From Negativibacillus massiliensis (lineage in GTDB: Bacteria; Bacillota; Clostridia; Oscillospirales; Ruminococcaceae): a stretch of DNA of 64,000 nucleotides. The notes under the pieces were generated by a model. That model was not told where the DNA came from and searched no databases. It was given only the letters and a program-made list of their open reading frames with translations. A program made the position numbers and the translations under genes. Numbering within the stretch: the first letter of the stretch is position 1; the number at the start of each line of letters is the position of its first letter. Of this stretch, positions 53,619 to 62,315 are shown in pieces. The stretch spans positions 1,426,001 through 1,490,000 of the forward strand of contig NZ_FTRU01000008.1 in assembly GCF_900148495.1 (NCBI RefSeq), written 5' to 3'.

Positions 53619-56174
53619 TTAGCAGAAAGATTTGAGTTCCTTATTATAGACCATCAGACGTTTGAGCGACTGAACACGAAGTTCAAATGGTGCGTTATCC
53701 AGCAGAAGTGTTGGATTGATGTTGAGCTCGATGCCGGTTGCAAAGCGCATCATAGCAGTCAGGACACCATCTTTTTCTTCCATCGAAAGGAGGGAGAAAT
53801 GCGGCTTGAGGTCGATCTCCTTTTCGCCCTTCTTGGTCTTCTTGATTACCTTGATTTCATCCTGATTAAAGAAGTTTTCCAGCTTTTCTTTTAAGCCGTC
53901 CTGTGCGTCAAAGCAGATTTCATAATCTGCCCAAGCAATTTCCTTCTGGTCCATCTTCTGTTCACCGGCAGCGAACACCTGAATGTCCGGCGGCAGGCAG
54001 GCATTGACCTTCTGTGCAATGGTGTCAAAATCAACCTTCTGTGTCATCTTGAGGTCAACGCACTCATAAACACTCTCACAGCCCAGCGAAAGCGGCAGCG
54101 GGAAGGTCAGGTACATGTGTGGGTTAAATCCACCGGTATACCAAACTGGAAGTCCCGAACGCTTTAATGCACGGCTCATACAGCGGTTCATATCCAGATG
54201 GGAGATATATTTTGCACGGTCAAGCTTAGTAAAGAACAATCTGACCTTCTGTGGCTGCTCCAGCAGCAGTGCCGGGTCAACCTTTGGCCGCGGCGGTTCG
54301 ATTGGAAGGACTTCCCTTTCATAAACCACTTTATCGCTGCAGCATTCACCCTGAATCAGCTGGCTTGCACCGCAGCCCGAACATTTTTCACGGCACTGTG
54401 GGGTAGTAACGTTTTCTCTCGCCAGCTTGTTTTCCCGAATCAGGAAGTTTTTGCTGACGCAGAAATCCAGGTGATCCCAAGGCATTACTTCATCATACTC
54501 TCTGCGGCGATTTGCATAGAAAGCAGGATCAATCTGAAGTTCTGCCATTGCATCATACCATCTCTGCGGATCAAAGTACTCATACCATCCATCCAGACGG
54601 CTTCCTTTTTTCCAGACAGCTTCAATCACATCACCCAGACGGCGGTCACCTTTTGCCAGCACCGCTTCGATAAAGCTGACATCCGCATCATGATAGCTGA
54701 CGCTGATCTTTTTGGATTTTACGCTTGCAAGCAGGTGTTTCTGCTTTTCTCTCAGCAGTTCCATGCTGTCCTGTGCCTCAAACTCGAATGGAGTGAACGG
54801 CTTTGGAACAAAGCATGCACAGGAAATGGAAACGCTTACTGCCCTGCCCTTTGGACGGGTCGGCAGGCTGTAATACAGATCGACTACTTTCTGTGCAAGG
54901 TTTGCGATTCCCTCGATATCTTCCATGGTTTCGGTCGGCAGACCCATCATGAAATAAAGTTTTACCGAGGTATAGCCGCCCTCAAATGCGGTACGGCAGG
55001 TATTCATCAGTTCTTCTTCGGTTACATTTTTATTGATAACATCGCGCAGGCGCTGGGTTCCAGCTTCCGGCGCAAAGGTAAGGCCGCTCTTTTTCAGTCT
55101 GGATACTTTCTCCATCAGCTCTTTGGAGAAGTTATCCACACGAAGGCTCGGCAGAGAAAGGCTGACCTTTTCATCAGTTGTCCAGTTGAGCAGATCGTCC
55201 AGCAGTGGTTCAATTTCCTTATAGTCACTGGTGGAAAGAGATGTCAGCGACAGCTCCTCATAACCGCTGGTGTCGCACAGACCGTGTGCATCCTTGTTGA
55301 GGGTGTCATAGTGCTTATCGCGCAGCGGGCGATAGATAAATCCTGCCTGACAGAAACGGCATCCACGCAGACATCCGCGCTGTACTTCCAGCATTGCGCG
55401 GTCATGAACGATGTTGATAAACGGAACAACAAATTTATCTGGATAAAACACCTTGTCCAGATCTGCAATAATGCGCTTTTTCACCTTTACCGGTGCAGTT
55501 TCACAGTTCGGGGTAACTGCTTTGATGGTGTTGTCCTCATTGTAGGAAACATCATACAGACTTGGAACATAGACACCACCGATCTTTGCAGCTTCCTTTA
55601 AGTACTGCTGTTTGCTCCAACCTTCTTTTTTTGCCTGCATATACAGATCGGTGATTTCGATGTTGACCTCTTCGCCTTCACCGATGATAAACAGATCGAT
55701 AAAATCAGCAATTGGTTCCGGGTTGCACGCACATGGACCGCCTGCCGCTACGATTGGGGACAGGCCGGTTCTGTCCTTTGCACGAACCGGCAGTCCTGCC
55801 AGATCAAGCATGTTGAGGATTGCAGTATAGCTCATCTCGTACTGCAAGGTAAACAGCACAAAATCAAAATCTTTGATTGGGTCCAGACTTTCCAGACCAT
55901 AAAGCGGAATATTTTTTTCACGCATCAGCTGTTCCATATCTGCATCCGGTGCAAACACACGCTCACACCACCAGTTTTCCCGCAGGTTGTACAGCGAATA
56001 CAAAATCTTCATGCCAAGATGGGACATTCCCACCTCATATTTATCCGGGAAGCAAAAAGCCAGACGACAATCAACCTTGCTCTTGTCCTTCATCACGCTG
56101 TTGAGTTCTCCGCCGATATACTGTGCAGGTTTTTGTACATCCAGCAAAATCTGCTCAAGCTGTTCTCGTTTCAT
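53619..56174 (-). CDS. B12-binding-type radical SAM protein fused to a TIGR03936/DUF2344 domain
   Basis: An 851-residue protein of the TIGR03960 type. Residues about 40-190 look like a cobalamin-binding Rossmann region but without the DxHxxG histidine loop. The radical SAM cluster motif RGCLRGCRFC lies near 270-280. A TIGR03936 (DUF2344) domain fills about 625-851 (VRLFFTKLDRAKYISHLDMNR, SGLPVWYTGGFNPH). A Cys-rich knuckle, CREKCSGCG, lies near 585. In many Clostridia this gene neighbours rng and rplU; here neither is present. Role unknown, possibly RNA modification. AGGAGG-like GGAGG precedes the ATG. Confidence 0.9.
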   Translation of the reverse strand: MKREQLEQILLDVQKPAQYIGGELNSVMKDKSKVDCRLAFCFPDKYEVGMSHLGMKILYSLYNLRENWWCERVFAPDADMEQLMREKNIPLYGLESLDPIKDFDFVLFTLQYEMSYTAILNMLDLAGLPVRAKDRTGLSPIVAAGGPCACNPEPIADFIDLFIIGEGEEVNIEITDLYMQAKKEGWSKQQYLKEAAKIGGVYVPSLYDVSYNEDNTIKAVTPNCETAPVKVKKRIIADLDKVFYPDKFVVPFINIVHDRAMLEVQRGCLRGCRFCQAGFIYRPLRDKHYDTLNKDAHGLCDTSGYEELSLTSLSTSDYKEIEPLLDDLLNWTTDEKVSLSLPSLRVDNFSKELMEKVSRLKKSGLTFAPEAGTQRLRDVINKNVTEEELMNTCRTAFEGGYTSVKLYFMMGLPTETMEDIEGIANLAQKVVDLYYSLPTRPKGRAVSVSISCACFVPKPFTPFEFEAQDSMELLREKQKHLLASVKSKKISVSYHDADVSFIEAVLAKGDRRLGDVIEAVWKKGSRLDGWYEYFDPQRWYDAMAELQIDPAFYANRRREYDEVMPWDHLDFCVSKNFLIRENKLARENVTTPQCREKCSGCGASQLIQGECCSDKVVYEREVLPIEPPRPKVDPALLLEQPQKVRLFFTKLDRAKYISHLDMNRCMSRALKRSGLPVWYTGGFNPHMYLTFPLPLSLGCESVYECVDLKMTQKVDFDTIAQKVNACLPPDIQVFAAGEQKMDQKEIAWADYEICFDAQDGLKEKLENFFNQDEIKVIKKTKKGEKEIDLKPHFSLLSMEEKDGVLTAMMRFATGIELNINPTLLLDNAPFELRVQSLKRLMVYNKELKSFC

Positions 56175-56361
56175 CTAGGATCCTCCAAAATCTTAAAACT
56201 CTCGTTGTTTTCGGCTTATTCATCTTTTTAGTTTACATGATTTCTCCTAAAAAATCAACGTCCATCGCAGGCTTGTCCCTCCCAATAAATCTTGTAAAAA
56301 TGCCCAAAATTTTGTAGAATAAAATTAAGGCAAGACCCCTTTACAGAAAGGAATGAGACTC

Positions 56362-56880
56362 ATGGCAACATTTTTGCAGACTGACAGGCTGATTCTTCGA
56401 AATCTGTCCCCAGATGATTTAGATACCCTTTATCTGTATCGGAACAATGCTGACTGTGCACGATATCAGCACTGGGAAAACACTTCCAGAGAGTATCTCA
56501 AAGATTTTATTCAAAAGTTTCATCAGTCTGTTTTTCTTTCCAAAGAGCCAGAACAGCACTACGCCATCTGCCTGACAGACAACCAGCTCATCGGGGATCT
56601 TTCCTGTTTCTATAATAAGCATGACCCCTGTTTTACACTGGGCTATACCATATCCTATCAATTTCAGCGTCAGGGATATGCTTTCGAGATACTGAACAAG
56701 GTACTTTGTGCCATCGAAGAACAATATTCAGGAATGGATATTGTCGGATTGGTGGAAAAGGAAAACATCCCCAGTATTTCCCTCTTAAAAAAACTTGGAT
56801 TTATAGAAGAAGGCTACTCGGACAAAATAAATTCCTATATCTTTGTGAAAAAGACCATTCCTTTTCAGAAGAACACTTAA
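56362..56880 (+). CDS. GNAT-family N-acetyltransferase (RimJ/RimL type)
   Basis: About 172 residues. The start LQTDRLILRNLSPDDLDTLY is the RimJ/RimL signature, and the acetyl-CoA loop is YQFQRQGYAFEIL. ENIPSISLLKKLGF is the typical late motif. The acceptor, a protein N-terminus or a drug, is unknown. The ATG at 56362 is better spaced from AAAGGA than the in-frame ATG at 56353. It is in the opposite direction to the radical SAM gene. Confidence 0.9.
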   Translation: MATFLQTDRLILRNLSPDDLDTLYLYRNNADCARYQHWENTSREYLKDFIQKFHQSVFLSKEPEQHYAICLTDNQLIGDLSCFYNKHDPCFTLGYTISYQFQRQGYAFEILNKVLCAIEEQYSGMDIVGLVEKENIPSISLLKKLGFIEEGYSDKINSYIFVKKTIPFQKNT

Positions 56881-57083
56881 TAAAACAACACATTTCCAAA
56901 ATCATTTTTGTTGTATCCCTCCTCTGTTTTGTTTTCACAGTTACACTGGGAATCCATGAGATTTTAGGCGGGATATTGTTTAATCTCAATCAACCCGAAA
57001 CTTATGTGATGCTTTTCCTGTGCCTTTTTGGTTTCATTCTGCTCGCCCTTTACCGCATCATCGACCTGATGGAATCCAAATGA
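56706..57083 (+). CDS. Possible small two-helix membrane protein, start unclear
   Basis: The frame is open from a TTG at 56706, but the part before 56881 lies out of frame inside the GNAT gene and is not protein-like. The part after (about 66 residues) has two clear hydrophobic helices and ends LYRIIDLMESK. No ATG, GTG or TTG exists between 56707 and the helices, so translation would need a rare start or reinitiation. Treat as tentative. Confidence 0.35.
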   Translation: MCHRRTIFRNGYCRIGGKGKHPQYFPLKKTWIYRRRLLGQNKFLYLCEKDHSFSEEHLIKQHISKIIFVVSLLCFVFTVTLGIHEILGGILFNLNQPETYVMLFLCLFGFILLALYRIIDLMESK

Positions 57084-57117
57084 AATTTTCTGTTTGTAAG
57101 AAAAAATGCTTTCTTTC

Positions 57118-57146
57118 TTGCAAACAACTTCCAAATCAGGTATAAT
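57118..57146 (+). promoter_or_regulatory. Promoter of the coiled-coil gene
   Basis: TTGCAA (57118-57123), 17 bases, TATAAT (57141-57146). A hairpin (57092-57124) overlaps the -35. Confidence 0.7.
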
Positions 57147-57173
57147 AAACCATAAAGGCGGTGAATACAAATC

Positions 57174-57560
57174 ATGATTGACAGAGAACTGATGGACGCG
57201 ATCAGCCAGCTTCTGGATGTCAAGCTGACAAACGAACTTGGCCCGATCAAATATGAGATCAAATCAATCAAGGATGAAGTGCGCGAAATCAAGGATGAAG
57301 TGCGCGAGATGAAAGCGGAGGTTAAAACCGGACGCGAAGACATCAAAGGACTGGCACAAACTCTGGATGCTGTAGAAAAGCGCCTGAAAAAGGTGGAGAG
57401 TATTCAGGAAAACGATATTCAGCAGGAAATGCGTCAACTGTTTGACGGACAGAGAAATACTTTGGAAAAATTCCAGAGTGTCAACGAAATCAACGACCGC
57501 GTAAAAGATATTCAAGGCGCTGTCGATGTGCTCAAAGTCCTGACTGTAAAGAAAGTTTAA
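57174..57560 (+). CDS. Small coiled-coil protein, unassigned
   Basis: A 128-residue hydrophilic protein with no Cys, signal or membrane helix. Residues about 27-80 form a charged heptad coiled coil, with the tandem KDEVREI and KDEVREM units, then further helical heptads to the end. It has its own promoter and a strong terminator, so it is monocistronic. AAGGCGGTG precedes the ATG by about 10 bases. Similar short coiled-coil proteins occur in Clostridia, but I know no function. Confidence 0.75.
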   Translation: MIDRELMDAISQLLDVKLTNELGPIKYEIKSIKDEVREIKDEVREMKAEVKTGREDIKGLAQTLDAVEKRLKKVESIQENDIQQEMRQLFDGQRNTLEKFQSVNEINDRVKDIQGAVDVLKVLTVKKV

Positions 57561-57571
57561 TACTGCTAGAT

Positions 57572-57606
57572 AAAAAAGGCTGTAAGAAATTCTTACAGCC
57601 TTTTTC
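57572..57606. terminator. Bidirectional terminator
   Basis: A perfect 17-base stem (57572-57588 with 57590-57606), between the coiled-coil gene (+) and the SpoIVFB-like gene (-), whose stop lies within it. Confidence 0.92.
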
Positions 57607-58198
57607 CTTTTCTGATTTTTCCTTTGATTCCTGACTCTTTCTGAAACAGTGAAACCGAAATGCCAAACAACAAAAATAAAAGTGTGAGGTTTTGCTTCAT
57701 AAAAAATGAGATTCCAGCTAAAGTGAAAATCAGAACAAAACTGGTTGTTTCTAATATGCTACTCCATCTTTGTGCCTTTTCTAAAGAAAACAGCTGCTGG
57801 ATCAGACAAAAAATTGCCTGACCTCCATCCAGCGTGGGCAGAGGACACAGCTCGAACAATCCCAAAGCACAGTTAACCGCAGAAAAATGAAACTTTCCCA
57901 TTCCTGCAAGCAAAACTGCCAAACAAAGGTTTGTAAGAGGACCAGATAGATGAATCATCAGCTCTGACCGGATTGATCCTTCCTCTCCCCGCTCCAGGTC
58001 AATTCCAAATGGCGTCAACCGGATTCTCTGGATTTTTACCCCCAAGAGTGTCATAGCTGCTATATGCCCCAGCTCATGCAGCAAAACTGCCGCTACACAC
58101 ATGCTCCCCAGATTTCCCTGATCAAAAAGCAAAAATAAGCTTAATCCCAAAAAGAACCAGAAGCTCATTTCAATTTTCGGAAAACATCTATGCCTCAT
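57593..58198 (-). CDS. M50 site-2-type metalloprotease, SpoIVFB-like
   Basis: About 201 residues with several membrane helices. Zinc site HELGH (His41-Glu-Leu-Gly-His45) and LDGGQ near residue 125 as the third ligand. In B. subtilis SpoIVFB cleaves pro-sigma-K at the forespore membrane. The ATG at 58198 follows GAGGTGG; a TTG at 58213 is in frame but closer to it. It overlaps the preceding gene by 11 bases, which matches the SpoIVFA-SpoIVFB pair. Confidence 0.88.
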   Translation of the reverse strand: MRHRCFPKIEMSFWFFLGLSLFLLFDQGNLGSMCVAAVLLHELGHIAAMTLLGVKIQRIRLTPFGIDLERGEEGSIRSELMIHLSGPLTNLCLAVLLAGMGKFHFSAVNCALGLFELCPLPTLDGGQAIFCLIQQLFSLEKAQRWSSILETTSFVLIFTLAGISFFMKQNLTLLFLLFGISVSLFQKESGIKGKIRKGKRL

Positions 58199-59048
58199 AT
58201 TCTTCCACCTCAAGGGAGAGCAGTGGATCTGCTTTTAGTCCCTCTATTACCACTTCAAAATGGAGATGTGGTCCGGTCGAAATTCCTGTGCTGCCAACCA
58301 GCGCTATTCGATCTCCCCTTGCCAGTTGTTCCCCTTGCGAAGCGAGAATTTTGCTGCAATGATTATAGGTGGTTTTCAGCCGATCTGAATGACGCAGTAC
58401 CACAAAATTTCCATAGCTTTCGGAATATCCGGTTTCTTCCACCACTCCCGGCAGAGCCGCCAAGATCGGAGTATCCATCGCAGCTGCAATGTCGACCCCC
58501 TTATGGAAGTCGTCCTGATGGCTGACCGGATGTTCTCTCCATCCAAACATCGAGGTCACCAGTCCGCTGACCGGAGAAATCATCTGCGCTGTCAGCTGAT
58601 AGGGCGCAAGTGTCGTTCCTTCTGCTGCTTTTCTCAAGTCAGAAGAAGGAAATTCCCCTCCTGCTCCGCTCTCTCCGACCACAGGAGGCAGGTCTTCCTG
58701 CGGCAGTTTTTCCGGCGGAACAATCTGTTCGGATAAAAAATCTTTTAGTTTTTCCAGTATTTCGGAAGCTCCTCCCGAAAAGAAATGACTTACCGATTCC
58801 CAAGCCATATTGCAATACTGCTTTGGCTTTTTAAAAAGCCCTTCCCATTCCACCAAAGTTTCTGCCTGCTCCCCACAAAGCAAGGCTGCAGATTCCTGTG
58901 CTGCTGCCTTATTTTCTCCTCCCATCTGAACTGCACAGAAGAAAACCGCTAACGTTACCAGACAGACACTGATCTGAAAACACAACATTGAGAAAAAGCG
59001 GTCATCTTTTTCTATTTTTTTCTTTTTGTCACGTGATGAATAGCCCAT
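58188..59048 (-). CDS. M23-domain membrane protein, SpoIVFA-like
   Basis: A 286-residue protein with one N-terminal helix (residues 20-42), a Pro/Glu linker, and a C-terminal LytM/M23 domain from about 160. The domain has HKGVD and PHLHFEV, with an upstream NHCSK, so the zinc-site residues look present. It pairs with the M50 gene, which suggests a SpoIVFA-like partner or anchor in the sporulation membrane. A murein endopeptidase role is possible. Confidence 0.85.
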   Translation of the reverse strand: MGYSSRDKKKKIEKDDRFFSMLCFQISVCLVTLAVFFCAVQMGGENKAAAQESAALLCGEQAETLVEWEGLFKKPKQYCNMAWESVSHFFSGGASEILEKLKDFLSEQIVPPEKLPQEDLPPVVGESGAGGEFPSSDLRKAAEGTTLAPYQLTAQMISPVSGLVTSMFGWREHPVSHQDDFHKGVDIAAAMDTPILAALPGVVEETGYSESYGNFVVLRHSDRLKTTYNHCSKILASQGEQLARGDRIALVGSTGISTGPHLHFEVVIEGLKADPLLSLEVEEYEA

Positions 59049-59184
59049 TTTGCTTTCCCTCCCCTTTCTTTTATCCTATTCTTTCTTTGGTTTGGATATG
59101 TCGACTGTCTTTCAAAAATCAGAAAGGAAAATTATTTATTTTAAACAATAAATACGTCTAAACCATGAAAATTATTCTTCATTA

Positions 59185-59214
59185 TTTACATTTTATATCC
59201 TGTTGTGCTATGAT
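59185..59214 (+). promoter_or_regulatory. Promoter of the tandem amidohydrolase genes
   Basis: TTTACA (59185-59190), 18 bases, TATGAT (59209-59214) with TGC directly before the -10. Confidence 0.6.
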
Positions 59215-59280
59215 ACAGTTGGTTTTTTCATGATAAAACAATTATCCATCATTCTTTTATGAGAAGGAGGAGTTTCTTTT

Positions 59281-60447
59281 ATGATAACAGCGATTACAGG
59301 CGGAAAGGTCATCACCGTAACCGGACAGACCTATGAAAAAGCAACCGTTCTGACCGAAGATGGAAAAATCAAGGCAATCGGTACCGATCTTACAATTCCA
59401 GAAGGCGCACAGGTCATTGACGCTTCAGGATGCTGGGTCACCCCGGGATTGATTGACTGTCATACCCACATCTGCAACTTTAACGAACCAGGTACACTGC
59501 CCGGCATGTACGATGGCAACGAGATGAGCGGTCCAATCCAGGCACAGGTACGTGCAATGGATGCCGTTTATCCAGACGACTATGCTATCGTTCCGGTTCG
59601 CGAGGCTGGATTTACCACCATTTATTCCACCCCGGGCTCTGGCAACGTGATCGGTGGTACCGGCATCTCACTCAAACTGCGCGGCCATACTCCACAAGAA
59701 ATGGCAATCAAAGGCAGCGAGCAGATGAAATTTGCCTTTGGCGAAAATCCAAAACGCAACTATGGAAACCGTAAACAGATGCCAATGACCCGTATGGGAA
59801 TCGCCGCTATTCTGCGCGAAACCCTGTACAACGCAAAAATCTATTCCGATGCTCTTCTTGCAGCAAAAGATGATCCTTCCAAAGCACCAAAACCAGACTT
59901 TAAACTGGATGCTCTTGTCCCTGTTGTACGCGGACAGATGCGCTGCCGCATCCATGCACACCGCTCGGACGATATTCTGACTGCCATCAGCATCGCAGAA
60001 GAATATAACCTTGACTATGTCATCGAGCACTGCACCGAAGGCTTCAAAATCAAGGACGTTTTAAACGAAAAACACGTAAAATGTGTTGTTGGTCCTCATC
60101 TGACCTCTCCAAGCAAACTGGAAATCCACAACCGCACCATGGATAATCCTGGTATTTTGAGCAAGGAAGAAAACATCACTCTTTGTCTGACCGCTGACAC
60201 CGGTTCTCAGACCTCTGTTCTGCCAATGACAATCGGCTTCTTTATCCGCCGCGGACTTTCCTTTGAGGATGCAATCAAAGGTGTCACCATCAATGCTGCC
60301 AAAGTATTGCAGCTGGATGACCGCATCGGTTCCCTGGAAGCAGGCAAAGATGCAGATATTGCTGTATTTGACGGTAACCCATTTGACAGCATGAGTCTGT
60401 GCCGTCTGGTTATGATCGATGGCGAGATCTACAAAAACACCCTGTAA
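59281..60447 (+). CDS. Amidohydrolase (imidazolonepropionase-like), first of a tandem pair
   Basis: A 388-residue TIM-barrel metal hydrolase. The metal ligands are His61-x-His63 (DCHTH), His in HAHRSDD, His in EHCTEG and Asp in TADTGSQ. A typical C-terminal KDADIAVFDGNPF closes the sandwich domain. No carboxylated-lysine position is obvious, as in the imidazolonepropionase-like subgroup. AAGGAGGAG precedes the ATG. A paralog of equal length follows by 18 bases. The substrate is a cyclic amide or peptide-like ring, unassigned. Confidence 0.9.
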   Translation: MITAITGGKVITVTGQTYEKATVLTEDGKIKAIGTDLTIPEGAQVIDASGCWVTPGLIDCHTHICNFNEPGTLPGMYDGNEMSGPIQAQVRAMDAVYPDDYAIVPVREAGFTTIYSTPGSGNVIGGTGISLKLRGHTPQEMAIKGSEQMKFAFGENPKRNYGNRKQMPMTRMGIAAILRETLYNAKIYSDALLAAKDDPSKAPKPDFKLDALVPVVRGQMRCRIHAHRSDDILTAISIAEEYNLDYVIEHCTEGFKIKDVLNEKHVKCVVGPHLTSPSKLEIHNRTMDNPGILSKEENITLCLTADTGSQTSVLPMTIGFFIRRGLSFEDAIKGVTINAAKVLQLDDRIGSLEAGKDADIAVFDGNPFDSMSLCRLVMIDGEIYKNTL

Positions 60448-60465
60448 GGAAAGGAGCGAGCAAAG

Positions 60466-61632
60466 ATGATTGCTATTAAAAACGGAAAAGTTGTTACTGT
60501 TACCGATAAAACTTTTGAACACGGCACTGTCCTGATCGAGGATGGAAAAATTCTGGCTGTCGGTGAAAATATCGAGATTCCTTCCGATGCACAGGTGATC
60601 GATGCTTCTGGCTGCTGGGTTACTCCGGGACTGATCGACTGCCATACTCATATTTCCAACTTCAATGAACCGAGTACCAATCCATCTATCCCACTGGACG
60701 GCAACGAAATGAGCAGTCCAATCACCCCTCAGGTACGTGCCATGGATGCAGTTAACCCACACGATTATGCTATCAGCAAGGTAAGGGATGCCGGATTTAC
60801 TACTGTCTGCATTCTGCCAGGTTCTGCTAACGTCATCGGTGGCACCGGCATTGTCATCAAACTTCGTGATGCACAGACCGCCGAAGAAATGATTCTTCCG
60901 GGAACCGAGCAGATGAAATTTGCAATGGGTGAAAATCCAAAGCGCTGCTATGGTACCGACCGCAAATATCCAATGACTCGTATGGGATTGGCTTCGCTGA
61001 TGCGCGAAACATTGTTTAAAGCAAAGGTTTATTCTGATCGCCTGAAAGCTGCTGAGCTGGACCCTTCCAAAGCTCCAGAACCAGACTTCCAGCTTCAGGC
61101 ACTGGTTCCGGTTGTTCGTGGTGAGATGCGCTGCCGCATCCATGCGCACCGCTCGGACGATATCATGACCGCTATCCGCGTTGCAGAGGAATTCCATCTG
61201 GACTACACCATCGAACACTGTACCGAGGGCTATATGATCACCGATGCACTCAAGGCAAGAAATGTTCGCTGCACCATCGGTCCGTATCTCTGGCATCCAT
61301 CCAAGCAGGAAATTTGGAACATGAAACTGGAAAATCCTGGCATCCTGTCTGAAGCTGGTCTAACCATTTCCCTGACTGCTGATACTGGCTCCCAAACCGC
61401 CATTCTCCCTGCAACCATCGGTATGCTGATGCGTCACGGATTGAGCGAACAGGCAGCTTTTGAAGGTATTACCATCAATCCTGCCAAAACACTCAAGCTT
61501 GATCACCGCGTTGGTTCTCTGGAAGTTGGAAAAGATGCGGATATTGCAATTTTTGACGGTCACCCGTTCAGCAGCTTAAGTCTCTGCCGCATGACCATCA
61601 TTGATGGAAAAATCGTACACAATACACTGTAA
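60466..61632 (+). CDS. Amidohydrolase (imidazolonepropionase-like), second of a tandem pair
   Basis: A 388-residue paralog of the gene before it, with the same ligands in the same order (His60-x-His62 in CHTH, HAHRSDD, EHCTEG, TADTGSQ). Sequence differs throughout the substrate loops, for example STNPSIPLDGNEMSS against GTLPGMYDGNEMSG. The pair may hydrolyse related rings or form a heteromer. AAGGAG precedes the ATG. It ends before a strong terminator. Confidence 0.9.
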   Translation: MIAIKNGKVVTVTDKTFEHGTVLIEDGKILAVGENIEIPSDAQVIDASGCWVTPGLIDCHTHISNFNEPSTNPSIPLDGNEMSSPITPQVRAMDAVNPHDYAISKVRDAGFTTVCILPGSANVIGGTGIVIKLRDAQTAEEMILPGTEQMKFAMGENPKRCYGTDRKYPMTRMGLASLMRETLFKAKVYSDRLKAAELDPSKAPEPDFQLQALVPVVRGEMRCRIHAHRSDDIMTAIRVAEEFHLDYTIEHCTEGYMITDALKARNVRCTIGPYLWHPSKQEIWNMKLENPGILSEAGLTISLTADTGSQTAILPATIGMLMRHGLSEQAAFEGITINPAKTLKLDHRVGSLEVGKDADIAIFDGHPFSSLSLCRMTIIDGKIVHNTL

Positions 61633-61639
61633 ATTTTTT

Positions 61640-61672
61640 GCGGGAATTGTTATAACACAATTCCCGCTTTTT
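61640..61672 (+). terminator. Terminator of the amidohydrolase pair
   Basis: A perfect 11-base stem (61640-61650 with 61657-61667), then TTTTTC. Confidence 0.92.
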
Positions 61673-61697
61673 CTTTAAATGTTAACAAATTCCCTAC

Positions 61698-61726
61698 TTG
61701 ACAATTTGTCTAAAACACAGTACACT
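61698..61726 (+). promoter_or_regulatory. Promoter of the marR gene
   Basis: TTGACA (61698-61703), 17 bases, TACACT (61721-61726). An 11-base palindrome GACAATTTGTC (61700-61710) overlaps the -35, and an operator follows the -10. Confidence 0.75.
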
Positions 61727-61728
61727 AT

Positions 61729-61740
61729 TTAGGAACCTAA
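61729..61740. promoter_or_regulatory. MarR operator copy 1
   Basis: TTAGGAACCTAA, a perfect palindrome, two bases after the -10 of the marR promoter. This suits autorepression. Confidence 0.7.
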
Positions 61741-61761
61741 GTAATGAAAGGGGGCATACAG

Positions 61762-62184
61762 ATGCAAACCTCTCCTTCCGCCGGTCGTTATCTTGGCCAG
61801 CTTTCCAACAAAATCCGCCGCAGAATGGATACTTTTAATTTTAACGGTGAATTTAGTGGTGCTCAGGGAAAAATTCTTCACTTTATACTCGCACAATCCG
61901 AAGATGTTTTTCAGCGGGATATTGAAGAAGCATTTTCTTTGCGTCCTCCAACAGCCAGCGAAATTTTGAAAAAAATGGAGCAAAATGGTTTGATTTCCCG
62001 CCAACCAGTCAGCTATGATGCACGCCTAAAAAAAATCGTTCTGTTGCCCAAAGCACTCCAGTACAAAAATCGGGTAACCCATGACCTTGCCTGCTTTGAA
62101 GAGGAATTGACACACGGCATTTCACCTGAAGATATGAAAGTTTTCTATCGCGTTGTGGAACAAATGCTGAATAATTTGTCCTGA
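61762..62184 (+). CDS. MarR-family transcriptional regulator
   Basis: A 140-residue winged-helix repressor. The recognition region is SLRPPTASEILKKMEQNGLISRQPVSYDARLKKIVLL, with a dimerisation helix at each end. The ATG at 61762 is chosen because AAAGGGGG lies just upstream; an in-frame ATG at 61744 is less likely. It is followed by an ABC exporter gene with operator copies in between, so it probably represses both. Confidence 0.9.
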   Translation: MQTSPSAGRYLGQLSNKIRRRMDTFNFNGEFSGAQGKILHFILAQSEDVFQRDIEEAFSLRPPTASEILKKMEQNGLISRQPVSYDARLKKIVLLPKALQYKNRVTHDLACFEEELTHGISPEDMKVFYRVVEQMLNNLS

Positions 62185-62208
62185 TAATGGACAAATTTGC
62201 CTAATAAC

Positions 62209-62232
62209 TTAGGAAGCTAATTAGGTTTCTAA
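62209..62232. promoter_or_regulatory. Tandem MarR operator copies 2 and 3
   Basis: TTAGGAAGCTAA (62209-62220) and TTAGGTTTCTAA (62221-62232) abut exactly; each is one base off the perfect palindrome. A TATAAT at 62246-62251 lies 13 bases further, with a poor -35 inside the operator pair. Confidence 0.65.
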
Positions 62233-62315
62233 TTAGAATTTTAAATATAATAAAATAATATCATCAAATGCCAATTGGGAATCTGAGAATTTTGCAGATT
62301 GTGTTTTTCTAATAC

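Noticed and set aside
54198-55601. A 467-codon open frame on the plus strand opposite the large radical SAM gene.
   Set aside because: It is an antisense shadow: composition is unlike a real protein, it has no ribosome binding site, and the minus-strand gene has clear motifs throughout.
60061-61296. A 411-codon open frame on the minus strand across both amidohydrolase genes.
   Set aside because: It mirrors the conserved plus-strand enzymes and spans two genes and their intergenic gap, so it is an artefact of codon bias.
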